Shown: piece by piece, positions 1 to 9,159 of the stretch | How the letters are laid out: each line of letters opens with the position of its first letter | Numbering within the stretch: position 1 is the stretch's first letter | Source of the DNA: BOKV01 sp049289295 | GTDB lineage: Bacteria > Pseudomonadota > Alphaproteobacteria > Rhizobiales > Rhizobiaceae | Reading direction: 5' to 3' | Assembly: GCA_049289295.1 (NCBI GenBank) | Contig: JBATLL010000016.1 | Span: forward strand, 97,783-161,782 | Length of the DNA: 64,000 bases | The notes under the pieces: model-generated | Database searches by the model: none | Told to the model about the DNA's origin: nothing | The model's input: the letters and a program-made list of their open reading frames with translations, nothing else | Translations under genes and position numbers: made by a program

Positions 1-1601
1 TGCTGCTCGACGCCGTGGCGCGAGAAAATCGCCTGCGCTTCCGAATATTGCTTCACGTTCTTCGCATGGCTGGGCATCAGCATGCGCATGAAGTCCTTGG
101 CTTCCTTGTAGCCTTCTTCTCCCTGCACCAGGACTTCGCCGGTATCCTTGTCGTACAGATCACGGATCGAGCGCTTGATCAGGCTGCCTTCTTCATAGAC
201 GAGGCACGGCGCGGTGGAGGAAAGTGTCAGGCTTCTCACATTCTCCCACAAGCGCATCAGATATTCGAAATCGCGTTTCACTTCGGCCTTGGTGCGGCTG
301 GCACCGGCTGTGCGAAGGATGACGCCCATGCCCTGAGGCACTTCCAGTTCACCTGCGATTTCCTTGAGGCGCTTGCGGTCGACAGAATTGGTGATCTTGC
401 GCGAAATGCCGCCACCGCGCGCGGTGTTCGGCATCAGCACCGAATAGCGACCGGCCAGCGAAAGGTAGGTGGTCAGCGCCGCACCCTTGTTGCCACGCTC
501 TTCCTTAACGACCTGGACCAGCATGATCTGGCGGCGCTTGATGACTTCCTGGATCTTGTACTGGCGGCGCAGTTTGCGCCGGTGCGGCACTTCCTCCAGT
601 GCATCTTCCTGGCCAACCGATTCAACGCTTTCGTCTTCTTCGCCACCCGCAACTGGGGCGGCAGGCTGGACGTCATCGCCATTCTGACCGGCTTCTGCGC
701 CAGGTTCCTGTGTGTCTGCGTCTTCTTCTTCCGGCTCGGTGCCGTCATCAGCATCTGCAGACTCTGACGCTTCGGCGGCAGCAGCTTCAGCCGCAGCCTT
801 TTCCTCTGCGATCTGCTTCTTGGTGCGGCGTGGCTTGCGCGCTGGTGCACGGCGCGTCTTGCGCTTCGGCGCTTCCTCGGATGCTTCGGCAGGTTCGTCG
901 GAAGATTCGGCATCTTCCTCGCCACCTTCCGAATTCTCCTCCGCCTCCGGCGCGGGTTCCGAAATGCTGTCGGTCTCGACGGCAGCAGCTATCGAGCCAC
1001 CGGATTTTCCGTCTTCCTCATCATCCGTGTCGGCGCTGGCAACCAGCTGTTCTTCATCGTCCTCGACATGCTCCGCCTGCTCGTCTGCCTCTTCTTCCTG
1101 CGAAGCTGCATCAAGCTGATTGTCGTCCTGCGTGTCGTCGTAGTTCTCGGCGTTTGCTTCCTCGTCGGAATCGCGGAAATCTGCTTCCTCGCCGTCATTG
1201 TCGGAAGCAAGGCCTGATTCGTCCTGCGACTGATTCCTGCCGCCACGACGCGGCCTGCGCCGACCACGGCGCTTGCCTTCGTTTTCTTCTTCCTCGCGTT
1301 CCTCAGCAGCGTCGCGCGCTTCTTCTTCAAGAAGTGCCTGCCTGTCGGCTACGGGGATTTGGTAATAGTCCGGGTGAATTTCGGAAAAGGCCAAGAAGCC
1401 ATGGCGATTGCCGCCATAGTCGACGAAGGCCGCCTGAAGCGACGGTTCGACCCGTGTTACCTTAGCCAGATAGATGTTGCCGCGAAGTTGTTTCTTCGCC
1501 TGGGATTCGAAATCGAACTCCTCAACCCGGTTTCCGCGAACGACCGCAACCCGGGTTTCCTCCGGGTGGGACGCATCGATCAGCATTTTGTTGTTTGCCA
1601 T
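1..1601 (-). CDS. rne: Ribonuclease E, N-terminal 533 codons (3' end outside window)
   Basis: Single-strand endoribonuclease that starts mRNA decay and rRNA/tRNA processing and scaffolds the degradosome. The start ATG is at 1601-1599 and the protein begins MANNKMLIDASHPEET, typical of alphaproteobacterial RNase E. The S1 domain begins with GNIYLAKVTRVEPSLQAAF and is split by a very acidic, low-complexity insertion of roughly 250 residues (about 1320-575) with an Arg-rich stretch early in it. The S1 fold resumes with KEERGNKGAALTTYLSLAG near 520-460. The 5'-sensor and RNase H-like region follows to the window edge. The catalytic DNase I-like domain, Zn-link and C-terminal scaffold are not in view. 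The gene is divergent from amiC with a long shared upstream region. The family is certain; only the part in view can be described. Confidence 0.95.
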   Translation of the reverse strand, partial: MANNKMLIDASHPEETRVAVVRGNRVEEFDFESQAKKQLRGNIYLAKVTRVEPSLQAAFVDYGGNRHGFLAFSEIHPDYYQIPVADRQALLEEEARDAAEEREEEENEGKRRGRRRPRRGGRNQSQDESGLASDNDGEEADFRDSDEEANAENYDDTQDDNQLDAASQEEEADEQAEHVEDDEEQLVASADTDDEEDGKSGGSIAAAVETDSISEPAPEAEENSEGGEEDAESSDEPAEASEEAPKRKTRRAPARKPRRTKKQIAEEKAAAEAAAAEASESADADDGTEPEEEDADTQEPGAEAGQNGDDVQPAAPVAGGEEDESVESVGQEDALEEVPHRRKLRRQYKIQEVIKRRQIMLVQVVKEERGNKGAALTTYLSLAGRYSVLMPNTARGGGISRKITNSVDRKRLKEIAGELEVPQGMGVILRTAGASRTKAEVKRDFEYLMRLWENVRSLTLSSTAPCLVYEEGSLIKRSIRDLYDKDTGEVLVQGEEGYKEAKDFMRMLMPSHAKNVKQYSEAQAIFSRHGVEQ

Positions 1602-2272
1602 TGTTTCCAGTCTCCGCAAACGCGGAACCGGACATCAGTCTCGGATATTTCATCGCAAGCAATTGAGAATAGCCGGAAGCCTGGCGCGGTAAAAACCGGC
1701 CTGAACATGTTCGTGTCCGGAAGGCGTTTGCCCTGTTGGGCCTACGGAGTGGCGGATGGCGCTGGCTGCCTAAACCTGACCCGGCAGAAGGCGAACCTGA
1801 CTGGCTCGTCCATTCTTTTGACATGTGTCCGGTGGGTAGGTGCCTTGTCACAATCTTCCGACAATCCGTTACGTTTACAAATAGGCCGTGTTTTCGGCCG
1901 GTGGTTTGCGTTTCGGACATGTTATCCGCCGTTACGCAGTATCGAAGCAGTTGCCCGCCTTGGCAGGCTCCCTGCGCGAAATTCAGCAATTGGTATTTGG
2001 GTGGAGTTTTACGCAAACAGCAGGTGGACAATCTATTGTCGTCCTGAAATCCGTAAAAACAGCAGTACCAGGTGACATACACGAATCAACCCGGCAGCCG
2101 GACCTCCTCAATCCCTAGACCAAGCCCTATCCTCATAGGCGCAACTCTTGTCCAACTCAAGTAAAATCAGGTAGGTGCGATCTGGCATACATTGACTGGC
2201 AAATGCCTGGCGTCAAACTTTCGCCCGATTGAACGGGCTTGGGCGAACGTGAACAGGACGGAAACGGTGGTA
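1602..2272. promoter_or_regulatory. Long divergent intergenic region between rne and amiC
   Basis: About 670 bp without a credible gene, and visibly richer in A/T than its neighbours. It must carry the promoters of rne (minus) and amiC (plus). RNase E genes commonly have long 5' leaders used for autoregulation, and up to 600 bp is available here. A perfect inverted repeat GACAAT-CT-ATTGTC lies at 2027-2040. I cannot identify a convincing -35/-10 pair on either strand. Short ORFs here have no ribosome binding site or protein-like composition. Confidence 0.5.
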
Positions 2273-3586
2273 ATGAGGCAAAGCGGCAGCCGACTGGCAG
2301 ATGGCAGGAGCGATCCGGCGAGAGCGCCGGGCAGGGGTGTTCACGTTTATGTGATCGTCTGGCTCATCGCTGCCATGGCCTTGGCATGCCTGACCACAAG
2401 CCCTGCCGCCGCCCAGCAGAACCAGGGCGGGAGCGTGAACTCAGTGGCTGACACGGCTGACGCGTCGCCATTGACGGTGCATGGCGGCAGCATCGCCATT
2501 GCCGGCGAATCCACGCGCCTCACGCTGGAATTCGACCGCAAGAGCGATTTCAAGAGCTTCTTCATGAACAATCCGCCGCGCCTCGTGGTGGATGGGCCGT
2601 CGATGCTTTTCCGCTTTTCGGATGCTACTGCGCTGGAGCCGAAGGGACTGGTTTCATTCTTGCGGTATGGCGCGATCGCGCGGGACCGTTCGCGGCTCGT
2701 TGCCTCGCTGTCAGGGCCTGCGAGGATTGGCGCGCTTGCGGTTGAGCCGCTTGGAGTAGGTGGCAAATACCGCCTCGTGATCGACCTCGTTCCGGCAACC
2801 GGCGAAGCCTTTGTGGCCATGGTGGAGGAACAGCAGAAGCTTGTGGGCAAGAGCGGCGAGGTGGTTACCGTTGGTGACCGGGTGCGACCGGCACCACGCA
2901 AGGAAGGCCGCAAGGTTGTCGTGATCGATCCCGGCCATGGTGGCATTGACGGTGGCGCAAAAGGCTCAAGCGGCACCTTCGAGAAGGAATTGACGCTGGA
3001 ACTGGGCAAGCAGATCGCGTCCGAGATAGAAAAACTGGGGATTTTCGATGTGCGCATGACGCGAGAGGAGGACCTTTTCGTGTCGCTGCGCGAGCGTGTC
3101 GCCTTCGCCAGGCGCAATGAAGCCGACCTCGTCATTTCGATCCATGCCGATTCACTGCGCCAGAGCTGGGTGCGCGGCGCAACCATCTACACGCTGTCGC
3201 GCAAGGCTTCCGACGATCTCGCGCACGAACTGGCAGAATCCGAAAATGCCGCCGATCTGGTTGCCGGGCTCGACAATCCCCAGCAGGACGATTTCGTCAC
3301 CGACATCCTCGCGGACCTGACATTGCGCGAAACCACCGTCTTTTCACGCTCCTTTTCCGCACTTCTGGTCTCCAAGCTCGAACGCCAGATCAACCTGATC
3401 AAGAATCCGCAGCGTTCTGCAGCCTTCGCCGTTCTCAAGGCTCCCGAAATCCCCAGCGTGCTGATTGAACTGGGCTATCTTTCAAACCCCGAGGACGAAA
3501 AGCTGATGACCGATCAGGCCTGGCAGAATGGTGTGGCATCGAGCCTCGCGCTGACCGTCAAATCCTATTTCGACAATCGTCGCTGA
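2273..3586 (+). CDS. amiC: N-acetylmuramoyl-L-alanine amidase (AmiC-type, AMIN + Amidase_3)
   Basis: Periplasmic zinc amidase that cuts the bond between MurNAc and the stem peptide, mainly at the septum. With the ATG at 2273 the protein is 437 aa and starts with a basic stretch and a hydrophobic segment ending SPAAAQQ, a signal peptide. An AMIN-like peptidoglycan-targeting domain spans about residues 50-160. The Amidase_3 domain spans about 210-435. Its zinc and catalytic residues are visible: His in IDPGHGG, Glu in FEKELTLELG, His in ISIHAD, and Glu in SVLIELGYLSN. An upstream in-frame start at 2192 would place 27 extra residues before the signal peptide and is less likely. The neighbour mrcA (388 bp downstream) is also a peptidoglycan gene. 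Confidence 0.93.
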   Translation: MRQSGSRLADGRSDPARAPGRGVHVYVIVWLIAAMALACLTTSPAAAQQNQGGSVNSVADTADASPLTVHGGSIAIAGESTRLTLEFDRKSDFKSFFMNNPPRLVVDGPSMLFRFSDATALEPKGLVSFLRYGAIARDRSRLVASLSGPARIGALAVEPLGVGGKYRLVIDLVPATGEAFVAMVEEQQKLVGKSGEVVTVGDRVRPAPRKEGRKVVVIDPGHGGIDGGAKGSSGTFEKELTLELGKQIASEIEKLGIFDVRMTREEDLFVSLRERVAFARRNEADLVISIHADSLRQSWVRGATIYTLSRKASDDLAHELAESENAADLVAGLDNPQQDDFVTDILADLTLRETTVFSRSFSALLVSKLERQINLIKNPQRSAAFAVLKAPEIPSVLIELGYLSNPEDEKLMTDQAWQNGVASSLALTVKSYFDNRR

Positions 3587-3974
3587 CGCGCAAGCGCGAA
3601 TCCGCCCGGATCGTCCAGCAAGTCGGGCCGATTGGGCAATTTCGCGTGGATGCGAGGGCATCTTGTCGCTCGAATGGCCCGAAACGGCCAAAGCGACATA
3701 TTTTCTCCGTAATGCAAACCAAAGACACTGTGAGGAACGGGTAAGGTACGAGGCTTTTGCTGGATAATCCCTTGCGCCGGTGGTAGTGACATGCACGAAC
3801 TTGCCGTAAGGGAAGGTGCATGCAGTTCAGTGCCAATCTGTGCCAGGTATGCTAACCAGTGCCAAGGTGGGATTCGCCGCGAGGCGAGGTATGCGGACCT
3901 GTCGGGCCCAGTGAAACGGACCATGTGAGCCGGACCAGGCAGGACGAGGATAGCCAGACAAGGCAGGAATACGG
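3587..3974. promoter_or_regulatory. Intergenic region upstream of mrcA with GTGCCA repeats and an inverted repeat
   Basis: 388 bp with no credible gene. It contains the inverted repeat CATGCAC (3790-3796) / GTGCATG (3816-3822). Three direct GTGCCA hexamers lie at 3830-3835, 3840-3845 and 3859-3864; the first two are exactly 10 bp apart. These could be operator half-sites for mrcA, but no known regulator is recognised. Confidence 0.35.
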
Positions 3975-6440
3975 ATGATTTTACGCTTCATCGGATATTT
4001 GTTCGGACTGGGAATGCTGGCCGGCATCGTCATCGTTGCCGGTGTGGCCTGGTATGTTCAGGACCTCACCAAGGACCTTCCCAGCGAGCAGGGGCTCAAT
4101 GCCTACGAGCCGCCCGTCACGACGCGCATCTATGCGACCGACGGATCGCTGATGTCCGAATATGCCCGCGAACGCCGCCTCTACCTGCCAATCCAGGCCA
4201 TTCCCGATATCGTCAAGAACGCGTTCCTGTCGGCCGAGGACAAGAATTTCTATACCCATCCCGGCATCGACGTCATGGCGCTGGGCAAGGCGGCCTATGA
4301 CGTTGGCATGGGCATCGTCACCGGCAAGGGCGCGCGCGCGCGCGGTGCCTCCACCATCACCCAGCAGGTCGCCAAGAACTTCCTTCTGTCAAACGAGCGT
4401 TCAGTCGACCGCAAGATCAAGGAAGCGGTGCTGTCGCTGCGCATCGAGCAGGCCTATTCCAAGAACCGCATCCTCGAACTCTATCTCAACGAGATTTTCC
4501 TGGGGCTTGGTGCCTATGGGGTGGCTGGCGCATCGCTGACCTATTTCGACAAGCCGGTGAACGATCTGACGCTGGAAGAGGCAGCCTATCTGGCAGCGCT
4601 GCCCAAGGCGCCAAACAATTACCACCCGTTCAACCGTACGGCGGAGGCGATCGAACGCCGCAACTGGGTCATTGACCGCATGGTCATCAACGGCTTTGCC
4701 AACTACGAAGAGGGCGAAGCAGCCAAGGCCAGGCCGCTCACGGTCAACCCCCGCCGCCGCTCCACCTACCTGTTCGCATCGGAGTATTTCTCCGAGGAAG
4801 TGCGCCGCGACATCATCAATCGTTACGGCGAGGACGCCCTCTATGAAGGCGGACTGTCAATTCGTACGACGCTTGATCCGCAATTGCAGGCGCAGGCGCG
4901 TGCTGCCCTCCAGCATGGGCTTCAGGAATATGACGAGGAGCAGGGCTGGCGCGGATCGGTGAAGAAGATCGAGATCAGCGGAGACTGGGGCAAGCTGCTG
5001 TCCGAAATCCCGACCATGGTCGACGTGCCCGAATGGCGTCTTGCCGTGGTTCTGGCCGTGGGCGAGGACGGCGCGCAGATCGGCCTGCAGCCAGCCACCG
5101 AAACGTCCGGCAAGCTTTCCGAGACCCGCACCACCGGCTCGATCAGCCCCGAAAACATGGCCTGGGCCAAGCTTGTCCATTTCAAGGGAGAGAAGGCCCG
5201 CAAGGTCAAGTCTCCGACCGAAATCCTGTCGCCTGGAGACGTCATCTTTGTGGTTGACAAGGGCGAGGGCCAGTACCGGCTTTGCCAGCCACCGGAAATT
5301 GAAGGTGCCATCATCTCGATGGACCCGCATACCGGTCGTGTGCTTGCCATGGCAGGCGGCTTCTCCTTCGCCGAATCCCAGTTCAACCGCGCCACGCAGG
5401 CCTATCGCCAGCCCGGCTCTTCCTTCAAGCCGTTCGTCTATGCTGCAGCACTCGACAATGGTTATACGCCATCTTCTGTCGTGCTTGACGCGCCATTCCA
5501 GATCGATCAGGGAGGCGACCAGGGCATCTGGGAACCGAAGAACTATGGCGGTGGTTACGCCGGACCATCGACGCTTCGCCTGGGCATCGAGAAATCCCGT
5601 AACCTGATGACCGTGCGCCTGGCCAAGGACATGGGCATGCCGCTGGTAGCCGAATATTCCAAGCGTTTCGGCATCTATGACAATCTGCAGCCCTATCTTT
5701 CAATGTCGCTTGGGTCTGGTGAAACCACCGTGCTGCGCATGGTTTCCGCCTATGCGGTGCTGGCCAATGGCGGCAAGAAGATCAATCCGTCCTTCATCGA
5801 CCGCATTCAGGACCGTTACGGCAAGACCATTTTCCGCCATGACGAGCGCATCTGTGAAACCTGCAACGCGTCGGAATGGAACGGACAGGATGAGCCGGTG
5901 CTCGAAGATGCGCGCGAGCAGGTGCTCGATCCGATGACTGCCTACCAGATCACTTCCATGATGGAGGGCGTCGTCCAGCATGGCACTGCCACCATCGTGC
6001 GCGAACTGGGCGTGCCGGTCGCCGGCAAGACCGGTACGACAAACGATGAGAAGGACGCCTGGTTCGTCGGCTACACGCCCGACATGGTCACCGGCGTCTA
6101 TGTCGGCTACGACAATCCCCGCCCGATGGGCAAGGGATCGACCGGCGGCGGACTTGCCGCTCCCGTCTTCCTCGATTTCATGAAGAAGGCGCTCGACGGC
6201 AAGAAGCCTGTCGATTTCCGCGTCCCCAAGGGCATTCGCCTCATTCCGATAGACCGCAAGACCGGCCTGCAGGCGCAGGCTGGCGAGGCGGGCGTCATCC
6301 TTGAGGCCTTCAAGCCGGGAACTGCACCTCCCGATGTCTATTCCGTGATCGGTTTTGCCGACGACATGATCCGCGACCGGCTGACCGTTTCCCCGGATGC
6401 CAACCGCGCCGTGCTGTCTGGAACCGGCGGGCTCTACTGA
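3975..6440 (+). CDS. mrcA: Penicillin-binding protein 1A (bifunctional transglycosylase/transpeptidase)
   Basis: Class A PBP that polymerises lipid II and cross-links peptidoglycan at the inner membrane. It is 821 aa, normal for alphaproteobacterial PBP1a. A single N-terminal membrane helix (about residues 5-27) anchors it. The GT51 domain (about 50-230) shows the catalytic Glu88 in LSAEDKNFYTHPGID and the RGASTITQQ motif. An OB-like insertion (about 330-420) precedes the transpeptidase domain. That domain has nucleophile Ser482 in the SxxK motif PGSSFKPF, the SxN motif KSRNLM, and the KTG motif AGKTGTTNDEKDAWF. The start is the ATG right after a purine-rich stretch. prfB follows 108 bp downstream, a common rhizobial arrangement. 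Confidence 0.95.
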   Translation: MILRFIGYLFGLGMLAGIVIVAGVAWYVQDLTKDLPSEQGLNAYEPPVTTRIYATDGSLMSEYARERRLYLPIQAIPDIVKNAFLSAEDKNFYTHPGIDVMALGKAAYDVGMGIVTGKGARARGASTITQQVAKNFLLSNERSVDRKIKEAVLSLRIEQAYSKNRILELYLNEIFLGLGAYGVAGASLTYFDKPVNDLTLEEAAYLAALPKAPNNYHPFNRTAEAIERRNWVIDRMVINGFANYEEGEAAKARPLTVNPRRRSTYLFASEYFSEEVRRDIINRYGEDALYEGGLSIRTTLDPQLQAQARAALQHGLQEYDEEQGWRGSVKKIEISGDWGKLLSEIPTMVDVPEWRLAVVLAVGEDGAQIGLQPATETSGKLSETRTTGSISPENMAWAKLVHFKGEKARKVKSPTEILSPGDVIFVVDKGEGQYRLCQPPEIEGAIISMDPHTGRVLAMAGGFSFAESQFNRATQAYRQPGSSFKPFVYAAALDNGYTPSSVVLDAPFQIDQGGDQGIWEPKNYGGGYAGPSTLRLGIEKSRNLMTVRLAKDMGMPLVAEYSKRFGIYDNLQPYLSMSLGSGETTVLRMVSAYAVLANGGKKINPSFIDRIQDRYGKTIFRHDERICETCNASEWNGQDEPVLEDAREQVLDPMTAYQITSMMEGVVQHGTATIVRELGVPVAGKTGTTNDEKDAWFVGYTPDMVTGVYVGYDNPRPMGKGSTGGGLAAPVFLDFMKKALDGKKPVDFRVPKGIRLIPIDRKTGLQAQAGEAGVILEAFKPGTAPPDVYSVIGFADDMIRDRLTVSPDANRAVLSGTGGLY

Positions 6441-6548
6441 GGCCAACGAGGCGGTTTACATCCGCAACCGTGCTGAATAGATTGCCGCCTGAATCGGGCC
6501 GGACTCGGTTCGCCCGCTCTCCCGCATGCCAGCCAGGAATTTGAAGAA

Positions 6549-7677
6549 ATGCGCGCCGAAACGAATAATATTGTCAGCGAGATCAAGCAGGCCGTAAGCC
6601 TGCTGAGGAGGCATCTTTGACTGGGACAGGGCCCGTCAAAGACTGAAGGACCTCAACGAGAAGGCCGAAGATCCAGGATTGTGGAACAACCCGGATGAAG
6701 CGCAGAAACTGATGCGCGAACGCCAGAATCTCGAAAAGAGCATTTCCGCCATCACTGCCATCGAGAATGAACTGGCAGACCATGTAGGCCTGATCGAGAT
6801 GGGCGAGGAGGAGGAAGACAATTCCATCGTCGCGGAAGCCGAGACAGCGCTCAAGAGGCTCCACTCCGAAATCGGCCGCCGCCAGGTGGAAGCGCTCCTG
6901 TCTGGCGAAGTCGATGGCAGCGACGCCTATCTCGAAGTTCATGCCGGGGCAGGGGGAACGGAAAGCCAGGACTGGGCTTCCATGCTCATGCGCATGTATG
7001 TGCGCTGGGCCGAGCAGAATGGCTACAAGGTCGAGCTCCAGTACGAATCGCCCGGCGAAGAAGCCGGGATCAAGTCATCCACCATTCTCATCAAGGGTGA
7101 GAATGCCTATGGCTGGCTGAAGACAGAGTCGGGCGTTCATCGCCTCGTGCGGATTTCGCCCTTCGACGGTCAGGCGCGCCGCCACACATCCTTCTCGTCG
7201 GTCTGGGTCTATCCCGTCATCGACGACAATGTCGAAATTGATATTCCCGACAAGGACATCCGTGTCGACACGTTCCGCTCCTCAGGCGCTGGCGGACAGC
7301 ATGTCAACACGACCGATTCCGCGGTGCGAATCACCCACATGCCAACCGGCATTGTCGTGACCTCGTCGGAAAAGTCGCAGCACCAGAACCGCGCCAATGC
7401 AATGAAGGCCCTGCGCGCGCGTCTCTATGACCTTGAAATGAAGAAGCGCCAGGAATCGATCCAGGCCGAGCATGATTCCAAGACGGATATCGGCTGGGGC
7501 CACCAGATCAGATCCTACGTGCTGCAGCCCTACCAACTGGTCAAGGACTTGCGCACCGGGGTTGAAAGCACTTCGCCCGATCTGGTGCTGGGAGGCGACC
7601 TGAACGAGTTCATGGAAGCAGCGCTTGCACATCAGGTGAAGGGAAGCGACGGCGGGGAAGTGGCTGATCTCGACTGA
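6549..7677 (+). CDS. prfB: Peptide chain release factor 2, expressed through a programmed +1 frameshift
   Basis: RF2 recognises UGA and UAA and triggers peptide release. The gene is in two overlapping frames. ATG at 6549 opens 23 codons (MRAETNNIVSEIKQ...) ending in an in-frame TGA at 6618-6620. The stop sits in AGGAGGCATCTTTGAC (6606-6621): an internal Shine-Dalgarno AGGAGG three bases before the slippery CTT and then TGA-C, the classic autoregulatory site. A +1 shift at CTT resumes with GAC at 6619 (DWDRARQRLKDLNEKAEDP...) and runs to 7677, giving about 375 aa. Diagnostic motifs are the SPF tripeptide that reads the stop codon (RISPFDGQ) and the GGQ motif (SSGAGGQHVN). A caller using one frame would wrongly start near 6679. 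Confidence 0.95.
6606..6621 (+). promoter_or_regulatory. prfB programmed +1 ribosomal frameshift signal
   Basis: AGGAGG at 6606-6611, a 3-nt spacer, slippery CTT at 6615-6617, and the TGA stop at 6618-6620 followed by C. When RF2 is scarce, slow termination at UGA and the internal Shine-Dalgarno drive the ribosome one base forward, giving negative feedback. Spacing and sequence match the well-known prfB site almost exactly. Confidence 0.95.
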
Positions 7678-7698
7678 TCGCCTGCGCGAAGATTATTG

Positions 7699-9075
7699 CT
7701 ACAGTTTTGCGTTGATGTCGCGTCCTGCCAGCAGGAAGCGGGCAGGGTCGACCGCCTCTCCGCTTCTGCGCACTTCATAGTGCAGGTGCGGGCCAGTGCT
7801 TCGCCCGGTGCTGCCAACCTTGCCGACCTCGTCGCCCAGCCGTACCTTGTCGCCGGTCTTTACCGAAATGGCGCTCAGATGCGCATAGCGGGTCTTGAAA
7901 CCATTGCCATGGTCCACCTCGACCATGTTGCCATAGCCGCCATTGCGCCCGGCATCCACGACCATTCCGTTCGCCGTCACGCGAACCGACGCACCCATCG
8001 GTGCCCGGAAATCCATGCCCGAATGCATCGCCACCGTGCCAAGGAAGGGATCGGAGCGTCTGCCGAAAGCACTTGAAATCTCGTGCCCGCGTGCGGGATT
8101 GCCAAGCGGGATCGTGGCAATGCGGTTGCGCACCAGGTCATAGGCCTTGATGGACTGATCGAGTGCATCGACATGGCTTTCGAAGGATGCGTCTGGATCG
8201 ACCGGGATGAAAGGCCCGCCAGTATTCTTCTGCATCTCGGCCGGCAGCGCAATGTTGAGCCGCGCAACGACACTGGCCATGCGCTCTACCTTGCGACCTG
8301 CTGCTTGCATCAGATCGCTGATGGCCGCTTTCTGGCTCTGGTCGATGTTGTGAATACGTTCCGAAACATTGGTGAACAGCGCTTCGGCCTGTCCGCTATT
8401 GTCGAGATTCGTTCCCTTGAGTGCCGAGACAACGAAAGCGCCCGAACCCTGCTCAAGCGGGGAGAGCGCGTCCGAAATACGTGACCCGCGCAATGAAAAT
8501 CCGCCGGAATCAGCAAGAAGCGTGTCGGAAGCAGGTGAGATCGAACCCGTCTTCACCGGATCAGGGCTCTTTTCAATTGCCTTGCCTTCTGCTTCCTGCA
8601 CCAGGCCGCGCTTTTCAGCTGCGTCGATCAGTTTGCCGATCCTGCTGTCCCTGCCAGCCAGGGCATCCTGTCGCTGGATGAGTTCTGCAATCTTGGCTTC
8701 GATGGCCTGCTGGTCCAGCAACTGCCGACTGGTAACCTGGTCGAGATTTGCCCGCAGCGCTGCGATCCGGTCTTCATATTCATGCAGGAGACGCGCGTTG
8801 CGCACATGCGTTGCACCGATCAGGTCGTCGCGGAAGACGAGGTATGCAGTGGCGCCGACATAGCCGACCATGAACATCGCGATGATTGAAAATCCGATCG
8901 AGAACAGGATCGGTGAAATCCGGAAATGGCTGGCGCGCCCGTTGCGGGTGATGGTGATTGTCGCTGCCTCTTGACGCCTTCCGAAGCTGCGCGACTCGCG
9001 CACCGAACTGGCTGTCTGGCCGGCTTGTGTCTGGCCGGAAGCGGCATATGCCGGACTGACGGTAGTTTGACCCAT
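7699..9075 (-). CDS. M23 (LytM-type) metallopeptidase, membrane-anchored
   Basis: Predicted peptidoglycan endopeptidase or LytM-type amidase activator, 458 aa. A cytoplasmic N-terminal segment (about 1-52) is followed by one membrane helix (about 53-80, ISPILFSIGFSIIAMF), a coiled-coil region (about 85-160, rich in Gln, Leu and Arg) and a low-complexity linker. The C-terminal M23 domain (about 325-445) carries the zinc ligands His and Asp in MHSGMDFRAP and His in GPHLHYEVR. These look complete, so it may be catalytically active rather than a degenerate EnvC-like factor. It is convergent with prfB, 21 bp apart. The start ATG at 9075 has only a modest AGGTG upstream. Confidence 0.88.
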   Translation of the reverse strand: MGQTTVSPAYAASGQTQAGQTASSVRESRSFGRRQEAATITITRNGRASHFRISPILFSIGFSIIAMFMVGYVGATAYLVFRDDLIGATHVRNARLLHEYEDRIAALRANLDQVTSRQLLDQQAIEAKIAELIQRQDALAGRDSRIGKLIDAAEKRGLVQEAEGKAIEKSPDPVKTGSISPASDTLLADSGGFSLRGSRISDALSPLEQGSGAFVVSALKGTNLDNSGQAEALFTNVSERIHNIDQSQKAAISDLMQAAGRKVERMASVVARLNIALPAEMQKNTGGPFIPVDPDASFESHVDALDQSIKAYDLVRNRIATIPLGNPARGHEISSAFGRRSDPFLGTVAMHSGMDFRAPMGASVRVTANGMVVDAGRNGGYGNMVEVDHGNGFKTRYAHLSAISVKTGDKVRLGDEVGKVGSTGRSTGPHLHYEVRRSGEAVDPARFLLAGRDINAKL

Positions 9076-9159
9076 TAAACACCTGGTACTGAAACGCTAC
9101 GCTGCTTGGTGGGGTTATTAGAGCGGTTTATGGTTAACAAAGCCTTCCGGCGCGAAGGC

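Noticed and set aside
15..767. 250-aa plus-strand ORF opposite rne
   Set aside because: Antisense shadow of the rne S1 region; composition and lack of ribosome binding site do not fit a gene.
6618..6620. In-frame stop in prfB suggesting a pseudogene or sequencing error
   Set aside because: It sits exactly in the programmed frameshift signal; the gene is intact.
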